Of a stretch of 64,000 nucleotides of DNA, positions 45,461 to 55,700 are shown piece by piece (position 1 is the stretch's first letter; every line of letters starts with the position of its first letter). The notes under the pieces were generated by a model. The model was not told the DNA's origin. It searched no databases and was given only the letters and a program-made list of their open reading frames with translations. Made by a program: the position numbers and the translations under genes. Source of the DNA: Peptococcaceae bacterium (GTDB taxonomy: Bacteria; Bacillota; Peptococcia; Peptococcales; Peptococcaceae); contig JAFYPD010000043.1 of the NCBI GenBank assembly GCA_017547685.1, positions 40,553 to 104,552 of the forward strand. The letters are read 5' to 3'.

Positions 45461-45505
45461 AAAGGAGGTGCTGCAGGGAATTTGTTTCTCCGCGGCAGCT
45501 CCTTT
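45461..45505 (+). promoter_or_regulatory. hairpin in the yacL-ispD gap
   Basis: AAAGGAG / CTCCTTT forms the base of a longer imperfect stem (TGC..GCA, GGGAA..TTTCTC). The 5' arm is SD-like and precedes an 11-codon TTG-started frame ending just before ispD; a leader-peptide role is conceivable but unproven. Confidence 0.35.
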
Positions 45506-45531
45506 CGGTGTGCCTGAAAGGTTGTGTCTCT

Positions 45532-46224
45532 ATGAAAACAGCAGCCATTCTGCTAGCGGCAGGCTCCGGCAAACGCATGAAGGCGGGGCAGAATAAACTG
45601 TTTCTGACCTTACAGGGAAAACCGGTGTTGGAGTATACTGCAGAAGCCTTCCAGCGCTGCTCTTTGGTTGACGGAATTGTTGTGGTGACGAAAGAAGCTG
45701 AGATGGAGCAGGTAAAACAGATGCTGCCGCAAACGGTATTTGATAAAATTCTGTGTTATACTGCCGGCGGCAAAGAACGGCAGGATTCCGTATTGTGCGG
45801 GCTGCAGGCACTGCCGGCAGTGTATGAGCGCGTGCTGATTCATGACGGTGCGCGGCCTTTTGTGACCGATGGGCTGATTGCTTCGCTGCTGGACAAGCTG
45901 ACAGCGGAATGCGGCACCATTGCTGCGGTACCAGCAAAAGACACGGTAAAGCGTGTGAACACTGACGGCGTGGTGCAGGAAACGCTGATGCGCAGTGAAC
46001 TGTGGAACATTCAGACACCGCAGTGCTTTTACACAGTGCCGATTCTGAACTGCTATCTGCAGGGCCAGCGGGATGGCTATACTGCCACCGACGATGCCTC
46101 TCTGGCTGAACAGTACGGGCTGGCTGTAAAAGTGGTACCGGCTTATTATGAAAATATCAAACTGACCACACCAGAGGATCTGGATGTGGCAGAGGTATTC
46201 TTAAAACGATTAAATCTGGTATAA
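45532..46224 (+). CDS. ispD: MEP cytidylyltransferase
   Basis: A 230-residue nucleotidyltransferase of the non-mevalonate isoprenoid pathway, transferring CMP to methylerythritol phosphate. The N-terminal loop LLAAGSGKRMKAGQNK and the HDGARPFV motif near residue 104 are intact, with DASLAEQYG near 186. The ATG at 45532 follows AAAGGTTG. ispF follows after 12 bases. Confidence 0.94.
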   Translation: MKTAAILLAAGSGKRMKAGQNKLFLTLQGKPVLEYTAEAFQRCSLVDGIVVVTKEAEMEQVKQMLPQTVFDKILCYTAGGKERQDSVLCGLQALPAVYERVLIHDGARPFVTDGLIASLLDKLTAECGTIAAVPAKDTVKRVNTDGVVQETLMRSELWNIQTPQCFYTVPILNCYLQGQRDGYTATDDASLAEQYGLAVKVVPAYYENIKLTTPEDLDVAEVFLKRLNLV

Positions 46225-46236
46225 GAGGTGAAGACA

Positions 46237-46716
46237 ATGCGAGTAGGATTTGGATATGATGTACATCGTCTGGCAGAGGAACGCAAGCTGATTTTAGGCG
46301 GCGTGGAAATTCCTTATGAAAAAGGGCTGCTGGGTCATTCCGATGCTGATGTTCTGGTGCATGCGGTTATGGATGCTATGCTGGGTGCAGCCGGCATGGG
46401 TGATATCGGCCGCCATTTTCCAGACAGCGACAATCAGTACAAGGGAATCGACAGCATGATTTTACTGCAAAAAGTAACGGAACTGTTGACAGAAGCCGGA
46501 TACATGGTCAATAATATTGATGTTACCATTGTTGCACAGCGCCCGAAACTGGCGGGTTTTATCCCTCAGATGGAGGCCAATCTGGCAAAAGCGGTGAAGG
46601 TGGAGGAACATGCGGTAAATGTAAAAGCCACCACTACAGAAAAACTTGGTTTTGAAGGTGAAGGGCTGGGCATGTCGGCCTACGCGGTCTGCACCATTAA
46701 ACAAATTGAAAAATAG
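46237..46716 (+). CDS. ispF: MEcPP synthase
   Basis: A 159-residue trimeric cyclase that forms 2-C-methylerythritol 2,4-cyclodiphosphate. Metal and substrate motifs are GFGYDVHRL at the N-terminus, [13 protein letters not shown] near residue 32 and [12 protein letters not shown] near the C-terminus. I use ATG 46237, 4-9 bases after AGAGGTGA; a GTG at 46228 is also in frame. It is in the ispD-ispF-gltX string. Confidence 0.95.
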   Translation: MRVGFGYDVHRLAEERKLILGGVEIPYEKGLLGHSDADVLVHAVMDAMLGAAGMGDIGRHFPDSDNQYKGIDSMILLQKVTELLTEAGYMVNNIDVTIVAQRPKLAGFIPQMEANLAKAVKVEEHAVNVKATTTEKLGFEGEGLGMSAYAVCTIKQIEK

Positions 46717-46743
46717 ATAGAAATCGATCTGGAGGAATGAATC

Positions 46744-48198
46744 GTGGAAAAATACAGAGTGCGCTTTGCGCCAAGTCCAACTGGTCCGCTGCATATCGGC
46801 GGTGCCCGTTCTGCATTATTTAATTATCTGCTGGCGCGCAAAAGCGGCGGCCAGTTTATTGTACGTATCGAGGATACTGACCTGGAACGTTCCAGCAAAG
46901 AATCCGAAGTAAATATTCTGGAATCCTTGAAATGGCTTGGTCTGGATGCTGATGAATCCGTATGGGACGGTGGCCAGTTCGGGCCATACCGTCAGACCGA
47001 ACGTCTGGATATTTACAAAAAATATGCTGAGCAGCTGCTGGCGGAAGGCAAAGCATACTACTGCTTCTGCAGTGAAGAAGAAATTGAAGCAGAGCGCGCT
47101 GCTGCTATGGAAAAAGGCGAAATGCCGATGTACAGCGGCAAATGCCGTCATTTAACCGAAGAACAGAAAGCTGCCTGCATTGCCGAAGGCCGCAAACCGG
47201 TGATTCGTCTGCATGTGCCGCACGGCGACAAACTAGTGGTGGACGATGCTGTCCGCGGTGTTGTTACCTTTGATTCTGACGGTGTCGGCGACTTCGTTAT
47301 CATGAAATCCGATGGTATTCCAACCTACAACTTTGCTGTTGTTGTGGATGACCATCTGATGGAAATCAGCCATGTTATCCGTGCGGAAGAACATTTATCC
47401 AACACCCCGCGCCAGATTGCAGTGCACAATGCGCTGGGCTGGGATGTGCCGAAATACGCTCATATTTCCTTGATTTTAGGGGAGGACCGCAAAAAAATGA
47501 GCAAACGTCACGGTGCAACCTCCGTGACCCAGTATGAGAAACTGGGCTATCTGCCAGAGGCCGTATTCAACTTCCTGGCACTGCTGGGCTGGTCCCCGGG
47601 CGGTGAAGATGAAATTATGACCAAAGAGGAAATCATTGAAAAATTCTCTCTGGAATCGGTATCCAAAAGCCCGGCTGTATTCGATATGGAAAAACTGAAA
47701 TGGTTAAACGGCCATTATATCCGTCAGAGTTCTATTGAACGTCTGGCAGGGCTGGCAATCCCTTATCTGCAGAACGAAGGTTACCTGAAAGACGACGTGA
47801 CAGAAGCGGACAAACAGTGGGTGACTTTAATCATGCAGGCGCTGCAGGAAAAAATCCACACCATCAACGACATCGGCGCATTCATGCATCTGTTCGCCGG
47901 GGAAGATATCACCATCGAAGATGAGGAAGCAAAAGAAGTGCTGGCTGACCCGGATGTCCCGATTGTAATCGCGGCATTCAAACAGAAACTGGCGGAATTA
48001 CCGGAATGGAATGCCGATGATGTGAAGAAAATCTTCAAGGCAATCAGCAAAGAAACCGGTCTGAAAGGCAAAAAAGTATTCATGCCGATTCGTGTTGCCT
48101 TAACAGGCCAGATGCACGGCCCGAATTTACACTTTATTATCCCTGTACTGGGGCCTGAACTGGTGGCAAAACGCCTGCAGAAAACGGTGAACATGTAA
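46744..48198 (+). CDS. gltX: glutamyl-tRNA synthetase
   Basis: A 484-residue class I synthetase. The HIGH-type motif is PSPTGPLHIGGARSA near residue 10 and the KMSKR motif is DRKKMSKRHGA near 250. Translation starts at a GTG preceded by CTGGAGGAAT; no better ATG exists. Its stop codon shares a base with the next gene's ATG, so the following acetyltransferase is coupled. Whether it charges only tRNA-Glu or also tRNA-Gln is not visible here. Confidence 0.96.
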   Translation: MEKYRVRFAPSPTGPLHIGGARSALFNYLLARKSGGQFIVRIEDTDLERSSKESEVNILESLKWLGLDADESVWDGGQFGPYRQTERLDIYKKYAEQLLAEGKAYYCFCSEEEIEAERAAAMEKGEMPMYSGKCRHLTEEQKAACIAEGRKPVIRLHVPHGDKLVVDDAVRGVVTFDSDGVGDFVIMKSDGIPTYNFAVVVDDHLMEISHVIRAEEHLSNTPRQIAVHNALGWDVPKYAHISLILGEDRKKMSKRHGATSVTQYEKLGYLPEAVFNFLALLGWSPGGEDEIMTKEEIIEKFSLESVSKSPAVFDMEKLKWLNGHYIRQSSIERLAGLAIPYLQNEGYLKDDVTEADKQWVTLIMQALQEKIHTINDIGAFMHLFAGEDITIEDEEAKEVLADPDVPIVIAAFKQKLAELPEWNADDVKKIFKAISKETGLKGKKVFMPIRVALTGQMHGPNLHFIIPVLGPELVAKRLQKTVNM

Positions 48199-48713
48199 TG
48201 AATCCTTCCGATATGATTGTGCGCGCCATGACCGAAGCCGACTGGCCGCAGGTGGCAGCCATCTATGAACAGGGGATTGTGAGCCACAAGGCAACCTTTG
48301 CACAGCAGGCGCCGTCCTATGAAACCTGGGATGCCGAACATCACAAACATACCCGTCTGGTGGCGGAAACTGCCGACGGGCAGGTTGCGGGCTGGGTTGC
48401 CATTGCGCCGAGCTTTGCCCGTGAAGTTTATAACGGTGTGGCAGAAATCAGCATTTATATTCACGATGCGTATCAGCATCGCGGTGTGGGGCGTATGCTG
48501 CTGGAGGCGGCGGCTGCAGAAAGTGAGCGTAACGGCATCTGGACGCTGGAAGCGCTGATTTTTGACGACAATCTGCCGAGCCTGGAACTGTTCCGCAAAT
48601 GCGGCTATACCGAGTTAGGTGTGCGGCCAAAGCTTGGCTATGATGTGGTGCTGAAAAAATGGCGCAATGTGGCGATGCTGGAGCGGAGAAGCACAGCGGA
48701 AGATTTTGCTTGA
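48198..48713 (+). CDS. GNAT acetyltransferase (phosphinothricin-acetyltransferase type)
   Basis: A 171-residue GNAT protein. The N-terminus IVRAMTEADWPQVAAIYEQGI and the acetyl-CoA loop HDAYQHRGVGRMLLEAA near residue 95 match the Pat/MddA group, which acetylates amino acids, methionine sulfoximine or herbicidal analogues. It shares one base with the gltX stop. An internal ATG at 48213 is an alternative start. Its stop lies inside the -35 of the cysteine T-box promoter. Confidence 0.8.
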   Translation: MNPSDMIVRAMTEADWPQVAAIYEQGIVSHKATFAQQAPSYETWDAEHHKHTRLVAETADGQVAGWVAIAPSFAREVYNGVAEISIYIHDAYQHRGVGRMLLEAAAAESERNGIWTLEALIFDDNLPSLELFRKCGYTELGVRPKLGYDVVLKKWRNVAMLERRSTAEDFA

Positions 48714-48739
48714 CAAATCCTACTGTTATTGCATACAAT
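48710..48739 (+). promoter_or_regulatory. promoter of the T-box/cys operon
   Basis: TTGACA (48710-48715), an 18-base spacer, TACAAT (48734-48739). The TGA of the -35 is the stop codon of the preceding gene. Confidence 0.8.
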
Positions 48740-48745
48740 ACAGCT

Positions 48746-49025
48746 AGTGATAAAAAACGAATACTTAAATAACAGAGAACGGGTAGAGTAATTCTGCGGG
48801 ACGTGCCAGAGAGGGTTTGTCGTTGGCTGTAAGCAGACCTGACGGAAAACAGAATGAAGTGCACCCGGGAGTTGAATTATTGAATTCTGCGGCAGGCAGA
48901 GGTAGAGGATTCCGTCTGGCCCCGTTACCGGCCATATAAGAAATTCGGCAGCTTTGCCGGAGTTGAAGTAGAGTGGAACCACGGTTGAGCGTCTCTAGAA
49001 ATAGAGGTGTTCAGCCGTTTTTATT
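48746..49025 (+). ncRNA. T-box leader, cysteine specifier
   Basis: A tRNA-sensing leader. Stem I runs from CGGGT (48780) to ACCCG (ending 48867), with ATTCTG / CAGAAT above an internal loop whose AGAGTA and GAAG sides form a loop-E-like motif; the three bases next are TGC at 48860-48862, a Cys codon. The T-box AGAGTGGAACCACGG lies at 48970-48984. A terminator CGGTTGAGC..GTTCAGCCG with T5 spans 48982-49022. Uncharged tRNA-Cys should favour the antiterminator and raise expression of the genes to cysS. Confidence 0.92.
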
Positions 49026-49055
49026 TGCCGGAATGTTTAGAAAGAAGGATGGCTT

Positions 49056-49553
49056 ATGGGGAATAAAATATCGAAAAAAGAAAAGGCGAGAAGAGAAGCA
49101 GAAGCAAGGAAAAAAGAGGATAACAAAAATAGAATGAGTTTTATCCTGATGTGTGCTGTGGTGCTTGCGGTTGTGTGGGGTGTTGGATATCTGTTTAACG
49201 GCACGGCATTAAACGGCCTGCCGGACAAAAGCGATGTGGCATCGGTGGAGATTCTCAATGTGCGTCTGACGGATGAGCCGAAACTTGTTGCTGATGAAGA
49301 AGGGATAAAAAATGCCTGTTCTGTGATGGACTTGCTGCGAATCAAGTATGGTGAGATTGAAATGAAAGAACCACCGGTTATTACAGTGACGTATCGGATG
49401 AATGACGGCACGGAACAACAGCTGCTGATTGGTGAAACCGCACTGCGCTGGGCCGGAAAGGATTATGAAATTAAACAGCGAAACCATCAAATGGTTCTGC
49501 AATTCCTGGATGGTTTCTTTTTCCCGGAATATGTGACAACAGGAGAATCATGA
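49056..49553 (+). CDS. hypothetical single-pass membrane protein under Cys T-box control
   Basis: A 165-residue protein with a Lys/Arg/Glu-rich head (residues 1-26), one membrane helix (FILMCAVVLAVVWGVGYLF) and an extracytoplasmic domain of about 110 residues with no recognised family. It is the first gene after the T-box and ends 45 bases before cysE, so it should be induced when Cys-tRNA is low. A transport-associated or sensing role in cysteine supply is conceivable but I cannot assign one. SD AAAGGATGG. Confidence 0.65.
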   Translation: MGNKISKKEKARREAEARKKEDNKNRMSFILMCAVVLAVVWGVGYLFNGTALNGLPDKSDVASVEILNVRLTDEPKLVADEEGIKNACSVMDLLRIKYGEIEMKEPPVITVTYRMNDGTEQQLLIGETALRWAGKDYEIKQRNHQMVLQFLDGFFFPEYVTTGES

Positions 49554-49598
49554 AGCATAAAGAAACAAATTTGAGAAATACAATAGAGGAGGCTGCTT

Positions 49599-50270
49599 AT
49601 GTTTGAACAAATGCAGGAAGACATCCAGGTCGTGTTTGAGCGCGACCCTGCTGCCAAGACAAAATTTGAAGTCATGCTGAACTATCCGGGGCTGCATGCT
49701 ATCTGGATTCAGCGCGGCATCACACACAAACTGTATCAGAAAAAACATTATGTGCTGGCGCGTTTCATCTCGCAGGTGGCCCGCCTGTTTACCCAGGTGG
49801 AAATCCATCCGGGCGCAAAACTGGGGCGCAGATTATTTATTGACCACGGCTGCGGTATTGTGATTGGCGAGACAGCAGAAATCGGCAACGATGTAACTCT
49901 GTATCAGGGTGTTACGCTAGGCGGTACCGGGAAAGAAAGCGGCAAACGTCACCCGACCCTGGGCGATAATGTGGTAGTCGGTGCCGGGGCAAAAGTATTA
50001 GGTTCTTTCAAAGTCGGGGATAATGTAAAAATCGGAGCAGGCTCCGTGGTGCTGAAACCGGTGCCGGACAACTGCACCGTAGTAGGGATTCCTGGCCGTG
50101 TGGTTGTGAAGGATGATCAGAGCCTGAAACATGATAAAGAGCTGAAAGCCAAACATGAGGCGGACCTGGAACACGATAACCTGCCTGACCCTGTAGCCGA
50201 TGCACTGGGCTGCATGGTACAACGTATTTCTGAACTGGAACAGAAGATTAAAGCAATGGAGGAAAAATAA
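49599..50270 (+). CDS. cysE: serine O-acetyltransferase
   Basis: A 223-residue left-handed beta-helix enzyme that makes O-acetylserine for cysteine synthesis. Hexapeptide repeats and active-site residues are seen in [18 protein letters not shown] and [15 protein letters not shown]. The C-terminus is longer than the minimal family and ends in a coiled helix. SD GAGGAGG. It is followed by cysS one base after its stop and sits behind the Cys T-box. Confidence 0.94.
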   Translation: MFEQMQEDIQVVFERDPAAKTKFEVMLNYPGLHAIWIQRGITHKLYQKKHYVLARFISQVARLFTQVEIHPGAKLGRRLFIDHGCGIVIGETAEIGNDVTLYQGVTLGGTGKESGKRHPTLGDNVVVGAGAKVLGSFKVGDNVKIGAGSVVLKPVPDNCTVVGIPGRVVVKDDQSLKHDKELKAKHEADLEHDNLPDPVADALGCMVQRISELEQKIKAMEEK

Positions 50271-50271
50271 G

Positions 50272-51693
50272 ATGACAAAACCAATTATGGTGCACAACAC
50301 CTTAAACAATACCAAAATGGAATTCAAAACCATCGAGCCGGGCAAAGTGAAAATGTATGTGTGCGGGCCAACCACCTACAACTACATTCATCTGGGCAAC
50401 GCCCGCCCGATTGTGGTATTTGATACCATCCGCCGTTATCTGACCTATCGCGGCTATGAAGTAACCTATATTCAGAACTTTACCGACGTGGACGACAAAA
50501 TCATCAAACGGGCCCGCGAGGAAAACGATGATCCGATTAAACTGGCTGCCCGTTACATTGATGAATTTTTCAAAGATGTCAATGCATTGAATGTAATGCC
50601 TGCAACCAAACATCCGAAAGTAAGCGAACACATGCAGGAAATCATTGATTTTGTGCAGGACATCATCAACGCAGGCTACGGCTACGAATTAGACGGTGAC
50701 GTTTACTTCTCTGTTCGCAAATATGAAGAATACGGCAAACTGTCCGGCCGCAATCTGGACGATATGCAGGCCGGCGCCCGCGTAGATGTTGACGGCCGCA
50801 AACAGGATCCAATGGACTTCGCTCTGTGGAAAAGCGCCAAACCTGGCGAACCGGCATGGGATAGCCCGTGGGGCAAAGGCCGTCCAGGCTGGCACATTGA
50901 ATGCTCTGCTATGAGCCGCAAATATCTGGGTGACCAGTTCGATATTCACGGCGGCGGGCAGGACTTAATCTTCCCGCATCATGAAAACGAAATTGCACAG
51001 ACCGAATGTGTTACCAGCAAACCGATGGCCAACTACTGGCTGCACAATGGCTTTATCACCATCAACTCGGAAAAAATGTCCAAATCGCTGGGCAACTTCT
51101 TCCTGCTGCGCGATATTTTAGACAAATTCGATTCCGAAACCGTGCGCTTCTATCTGCTGAGCGTACATTACCGCAGTCCGCTGGATTTTGACGATGAAAA
51201 ACTGCAGGTGGCCCAGAAAGGCCTGGAACGCATGAAAAACTGCTACACTGCTATGATGAACGGTCTGAAAGCGGCCACTGCAGAAAACACTGCAGAAGGT
51301 GCAGAACTGGTGCAGAAAGTAGCTGCTGTGGAAGAAGCCTTCCAGGATGCCATGAACGATGACTTCAACACCGCTCTGGCAAGCGCAGCCCTGTTTGATA
51401 TGGCCCGCGAAATCAACACCTATCTGAAACAGGAAGTGCTGGACAAAGCAGCTCTGCAGAAAGCGGCAGAAACCTACACCGCACTGCTGAACATCATGGG
51501 CCTGGACTTTGCCGCAGCCGATGCAGTGGATGATGGCCTGGTAGATGACCTGATGAATCTGTTAATCGACCTGCGCAAACAGGCTCGCGCAGAGAAAAAC
51601 TATGCTATGGCCGACCAGATTCGCAACCAGCTGAACGAAATCGGTGTGGTGCTGGAAGATACAAAACAGGGTACCACCTGGAAACGCAAATAG
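50272..51693 (+). CDS. cysS: cysteinyl-tRNA synthetase
   Basis: A 473-residue class I synthetase. [16 protein letters not shown] near residue 28 holds the zinc cysteine and the HIGH-type motif, GWHIECSAM and [10 protein letters not shown] add zinc ligands, and KMSKSLGN is the second signature. I use the ATG at 50272 after GGAGGAAAAAT; the longer frame lies inside cysE. Genes that often follow (mrnC, rlmB) are missing, so the conserved string breaks here. Confidence 0.95.
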   Translation: MTKPIMVHNTLNNTKMEFKTIEPGKVKMYVCGPTTYNYIHLGNARPIVVFDTIRRYLTYRGYEVTYIQNFTDVDDKIIKRAREENDDPIKLAARYIDEFFKDVNALNVMPATKHPKVSEHMQEIIDFVQDIINAGYGYELDGDVYFSVRKYEEYGKLSGRNLDDMQAGARVDVDGRKQDPMDFALWKSAKPGEPAWDSPWGKGRPGWHIECSAMSRKYLGDQFDIHGGGQDLIFPHHENEIAQTECVTSKPMANYWLHNGFITINSEKMSKSLGNFFLLRDILDKFDSETVRFYLLSVHYRSPLDFDDEKLQVAQKGLERMKNCYTAMMNGLKAATAENTAEGAELVQKVAAVEEAFQDAMNDDFNTALASAALFDMAREINTYLKQEVLDKAALQKAAETYTALLNIMGLDFAAADAVDDGLVDDLMNLLIDLRKQARAEKNYAMADQIRNQLNEIGVVLEDTKQGTTWKRK

Positions 51694-51820
51694 GTCTGGC
51701 TGGTCTTTTTTCCGCCTGACTGCGTTGTTTTGAAGGTTTCTCGCCTTGCGTACCATAAGCACGCGTCGCTCGAAACCTTCAAAGCCGCCTTGTCACCCGA
51801 AAAAAATCCTGCGCCAGAAA
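51694..51820. repeat. long nested palindrome after cysS
   Basis: Outer arms TCTGGC..CTTTTTTC / GAAAAAAAT..GCCAGA, a middle CGCCTGAC..GCG / GC..TGTCACCCG part, a perfect inner TTTGAAGGTTTC (51729-51740) / GAAACCTTCAAA (51772-51783), and GCGT / ACGC at the tip. It differs from the R1 and E repeats. Termination, mRNA stabilisation or a miniature mobile element are possible. Confidence 0.65.
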
Positions 51821-51873
51821 TAACCTGTTAAAAATCCTGTATCCTGAAATTATTTGCTAATAATTCACTACCC

Positions 51874-51928
51874 AAAAGCCAGAACAGAAGAATGCTGTTA
51901 AGCAAACTGTCCGTTCTGGTTTTTTTGT
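51874..51928 (+). terminator. terminator-like hairpin; left module of repeat E, copy 2
   Basis: AAAGCCAGAACAG / CTGTCCGTTCTGG followed by TTTTTTTG. It shares the words of the hairpin at 22649-22708, including CAAACTGTC. Confidence 0.75.
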
Positions 51929-52109
51929 ATCGTTTTGATTTGTTCGCTGTAGCCATGTGACACATGGTGACGTATCGGTGGTACATTGGTGACACATTGT
52001 TTTGCTTAACCAATATGGTTGTGGTAGATGTGACACATTTTTACGGAAAAGTTTTTATAGAGAAGAAAAAAATAAAATACTTTAAAGAAGAACGTGTCAC
52101 ATCTACCAC
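51929..52109. repeat. composite repeat E, copy 2 (right part)
   Basis: Holds a near-palindrome CCATGTGACACATGG (51953-51967), further GTGACACAT copies, the shared word GCTTAACCAATATGG (52004-52018) and a perfect 16-bp inverted repeat GTGGTAGATGTGACAC (52021-52036) / GTGTCACATCTACCAC (52094-52109) around an A-rich loop. Copy 1 lies at 22709-22878. Confidence 0.6.
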
Positions 52110-52190
52110 GCAGAACTATTGAAATATAAATACATACAAGTTTCTACAGAGATGCTAAAAGCGTGCTTTCTTAAAATGCAAAATAAATAC

Positions 52191-52249
52191 TTGACTTATT
52201 TTTAGACAAATGTCAAAATATAATCAGGATGATATTAGACAAATGTCTA
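52191..52249 (+). promoter_or_regulatory. blaI: BlaI-type operators and promoter region
   Basis: Two dyads, TAGACA-AA-TGTCAA (52203-52216) and the perfect TAGACA-AA-TGTCTA (52236-52249), 33 bases apart, flank a TATAAT at 52219-52224. A TTGACT at 52191 is five bases further upstream than ideal. The layout fits two repressor dimers on one face of the helix. Confidence 0.7.
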
Positions 52250-52329
52250 CATGTTCTAATGTTTTTGTGTTTTGATATTGTTATCGAAAAACGGTTTTTG
52301 ATAGTGATAAAAAGTCAGGGAGTGAATTT

Positions 52330-52707
52330 ATGATGAGAACAATAAAGAAATTACCGGAAGCTGAACTGGAGATTATGCTGGTGGTGTGGGAGGCTGGCGA
52401 GGCGGTTACATCAGATTATATCATGGAGCGTCTGGATAAAGACTGGACCCGGCCGACGCTGCTGAAACTGCTGACCCGGCTGGGCGAGCGCGGCTTTCTG
52501 CGCTGCGAAAAGGACGGACGGCATAATGTGTATACTGTGCTGGTACCCCGGGAGGATTATGTGCAGGAGGCCAGCGGCACCTTATTGCAGAAACTGCATC
52601 ACAATTCGCTGACCAGTCTGGTGGCCTCGTTATACGATGGACAGAAGGTGAGCAAAGCCGATTTGGATGAACTGAAACGATTCATTGAGGAGGCGGAGGA
52701 AGGATGA
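52330..52707 (+). CDS. blaI: BlaI/MecI family repressor
   Basis: A 125-residue winged-helix repressor. KLPEAELEIMLVVWEAGEAV opens the DNA-binding domain, RPTLLKLLTRLGERGFL is the recognition region, and the C-terminal helices form the dimer and protease-sensitive part. BlaI-type proteins are cleaved after a BlaR1 signal. It overlaps the first M56 gene by four bases (ATGA) and lies behind two dyad operators. No beta-lactamase or PBP2a gene is nearby, so the regulon is unknown. Confidence 0.92.
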   Translation: MMRTIKKLPEAELEIMLVVWEAGEAVTSDYIMERLDKDWTRPTLLKLLTRLGERGFLRCEKDGRHNVYTVLVPREDYVQEASGTLLQKLHHNSLTSLVASLYDGQKVSKADLDELKRFIEEAEEG

Positions 52708-55700
52708 GCCTGTTCGTACAGACAGTATTACAAATCAGTATCAGCATAGCGGCGGTGATTGGGCTTCTTTTGCTTCTTGTGCCGGTATGGCAGAAACGGT
52801 ACAGTGCCAGATGGCGAAAGGTTATCTGGCTGGTGATTGCCATTCGATTGCTGGTGCCGTTCTCTCTGGAATTGCCGGATGCACCGGTGACGATGAATAT
52901 GAATCTGGAAGAGCAGACCGGCCTGACCATACCGGTGCGGGAACCGGTGTATGCGGATACGCATTATGATATGGCCGTGGCGCCGGAGAACCAGTCGGAA
53001 ATAACAAATCCAGAACCGCAAAGCTATATGGAAACAGATGCCGTTTCTCCTGTGCCGGTAACGATGCAGCAGCAGGAGCTGGTATCTTACGGCACCATTC
53101 TGTTTGCAGTCTGGATAATCGGCGCGGTGGCTTTTGTGCTGTGGCACGGGGTACAGTATGCGGCATTTCGCCGCAGAGTTTTGGAATCGGCCATGCCGCT
53201 GGAAGATGGCGGATGGCTTTTAACAAATGCCAGAGTAGGGATGAACCTGCCGCATCTGCCGGATGTTTTAATCAGCGCCGAGGTGCAAAGCCCGATGCTA
53301 CTGGGATTTACAAAGCCGGTGATTCTGTTGCCGAATCGTGTATACGGCGAGCAGGAATTATTACTGATTCTGCGCCATGAACTGATGCACTATAAACATC
53401 ACGACCTGTGGTATAAGCTGGTGCTTCTGCTTGCCAATGCGGTGCACTGGTTCAACCCGCTGGTGTGGATGATGAATCGACAGGCAGGCCGCGATGTGGA
53501 GCAGGTTTGCGACGATGCCGTGGTGGCCGGGCAGGATATGGCTTATCGTAAGGCGTATAGCATGACCATTCTAAATACCATGGCAAGCCAGAGAGGCATT
53601 GCGCTATCTACCTATCTGAGTAAAGAGGCGCAGAATACAAAGAAACGGTTTGCCGGTATCCTACAGCCGAAACAGTATAAGAAAGGCGTTATCGTACTGG
53701 CTGTTATTATTTTGCTGGCAACCGTAGCAAGTGGATGTCTGCAGTTTACAAAGCCGGTGGCGGGTGCAGAATATTTGGAGCGGATAGAGAATTATCTGCC
53801 GGAAGGGATGACCTTCAGCGACAGCCTGACTTATGAACAGTATGATTCCAGTACAGGGTCTATATCCCATCACTGGACCGACTGGGAAGACAGCACGGGA
53901 ACAGAGGCTGATATGGTAAAAAAGAATGCCGCAAACAGCTGCTGGATTACAATGGTGACGGATGCCGATGATCATGTAATCGAATACAGTATGAATGTAG
54001 AGCCGGGATATCGTGAAAAAGAAAATCTACCGGCACAGTCCCTTTCTGATAAAAAGGCAAAAAAACTGGCGGAAAAATTTCTGGCCGATTTATCCGGTGA
54101 GGAGGATTGTGAACTGAAAGCATACCGGGATGTCACCGGCACGATATTCCGGTATCAGGAACTTCCAGAAGATGTGACGGGCTGGATTGCCGACAGCACC
54201 AGAGAAGATTACCATTATGAAGTTCGCGTAAACACAGAGTATGGCCATGTTGTCTATTACCGCAGCTATTTTGATAACGTACAGCAGAGAGAACAGCTGA
54301 CTGCATGGCTGCGAACAGAGGCAATGGAAACCTTTATGCCGTATCCGCGGATTAGGAGTGTTTCTGCCGAAGATAACTTTATGTACTGCTGGCGGGAAGG
54401 CCAGAATTACTGGATGCGTGTTTCCATGAAACTGGATTATTTCGGGGAATATGACGTTCGCAGTGCGGACAGTATCTGGAGTAAACATCCGGCCGATGCG
54501 GCCAATGCCGAAGGGTTGTATATGTATCTGCCGGTTCAGGTTTGCGCACCGGTACAGGAGGATGGCACATTAAATCTGGAACAGTGTCAGATGTTTGTCA
54601 ATGAAATGGCCGCAGACGGCAATCGGCAGCTGCGGCAGATTATTGGCTTTGAGGAGTTTATCGGGCTGAGCCAGAATGCCATGCCGAACCATTCATCGGG
54701 AGAGAGTACAAAAATGCTGCAGTGTGCAGAAAACTTTGTGGATAATCTTGCGGCTCTTTCTAATGCGCAGGACGAAGCGGCAAGAAAAAGAGTGCAGAAT
54801 CATCCGATATTGCAAGTGATGGAATTGCCGGAGTATGCTTATGTGATGGACAGCGATACGGTATGGGAATCTATCCACACAGATTTTTTCCGGCGTTACG
54901 GCCAGCTTGGCAATGACGGAGAAAGTTATGAGCCTGTAACGTTATCCGCGGAAATGGAAAAAGAAGACGGCACAACCGATACGCTCACGATGTGGTTGGT
55001 AACGGAAAATGGTGAATGGAAAGTAGCCGATGCTGTGCTGGAACCGTTTGCACAATCAGAAGGATTCTCGTTGATCTGGAGTTACAGCGGTTATTTGGAT
55101 GATTGGAAAGATAGGGCAGGGCAGAATGCGTTTCTGTATGATTATGATGGCGACGGAAAAACCGACCGCGTATATCGGGCAAGAACGGAGAATGTGAATG
55201 ATTGTCGATACACGATTGAGTTTGCAAACGGGGATGTGCTGAATATAGAACAGCCGATTGCAGATATCGGGTATCCACAGATTGACGGTGTGGATTTGAC
55301 CGGTGACGGGCAGAATGAGATTATTTTTCAGGTAGGTTATCCAACCAGCACCAATCCGTTAGCTTTTGGGGAATTAGTGGTGTATGAGAAGAAACACGGT
55401 GAATATCAGTCGATGCAGCTGCCGTTTGAAGCCGGCGACAATGCATATCAGCAGAAGTTTCCGGTAACATACAGCAAAGCAGATGGGCAGGCGGTAGAGG
55501 TTTCGGTTGCCGGTACGGATTTCAAACAGGTGATTCCGATTGACGATGATTTATGGAACGGATACCTGTACAAAGATAATTTTGCCAACGGTGAGACCAT
55601 GGAGAGTACCGTGTGGGCCTATAAAATTCAGCAGCAGGACGGCAGGTATCAGATGGTCTGCAGTGTACAGCTGTTTGATAAATGGTCAGACGACGGGCTA

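Noticed and set aside
51828..52013. 61-codon minus-strand frame
   Set aside because: It translates repeat E copy 2 (the GTGACACAT words) and its terminator hairpin; no SD and no conserved protein features.
51953..52109. CRISPR array or iteron origin suggested by repeated GTGACACAT words
   Set aside because: Repeats are irregular in spacing and orientation, with no regular spacers, no cas genes and no replication initiator nearby.
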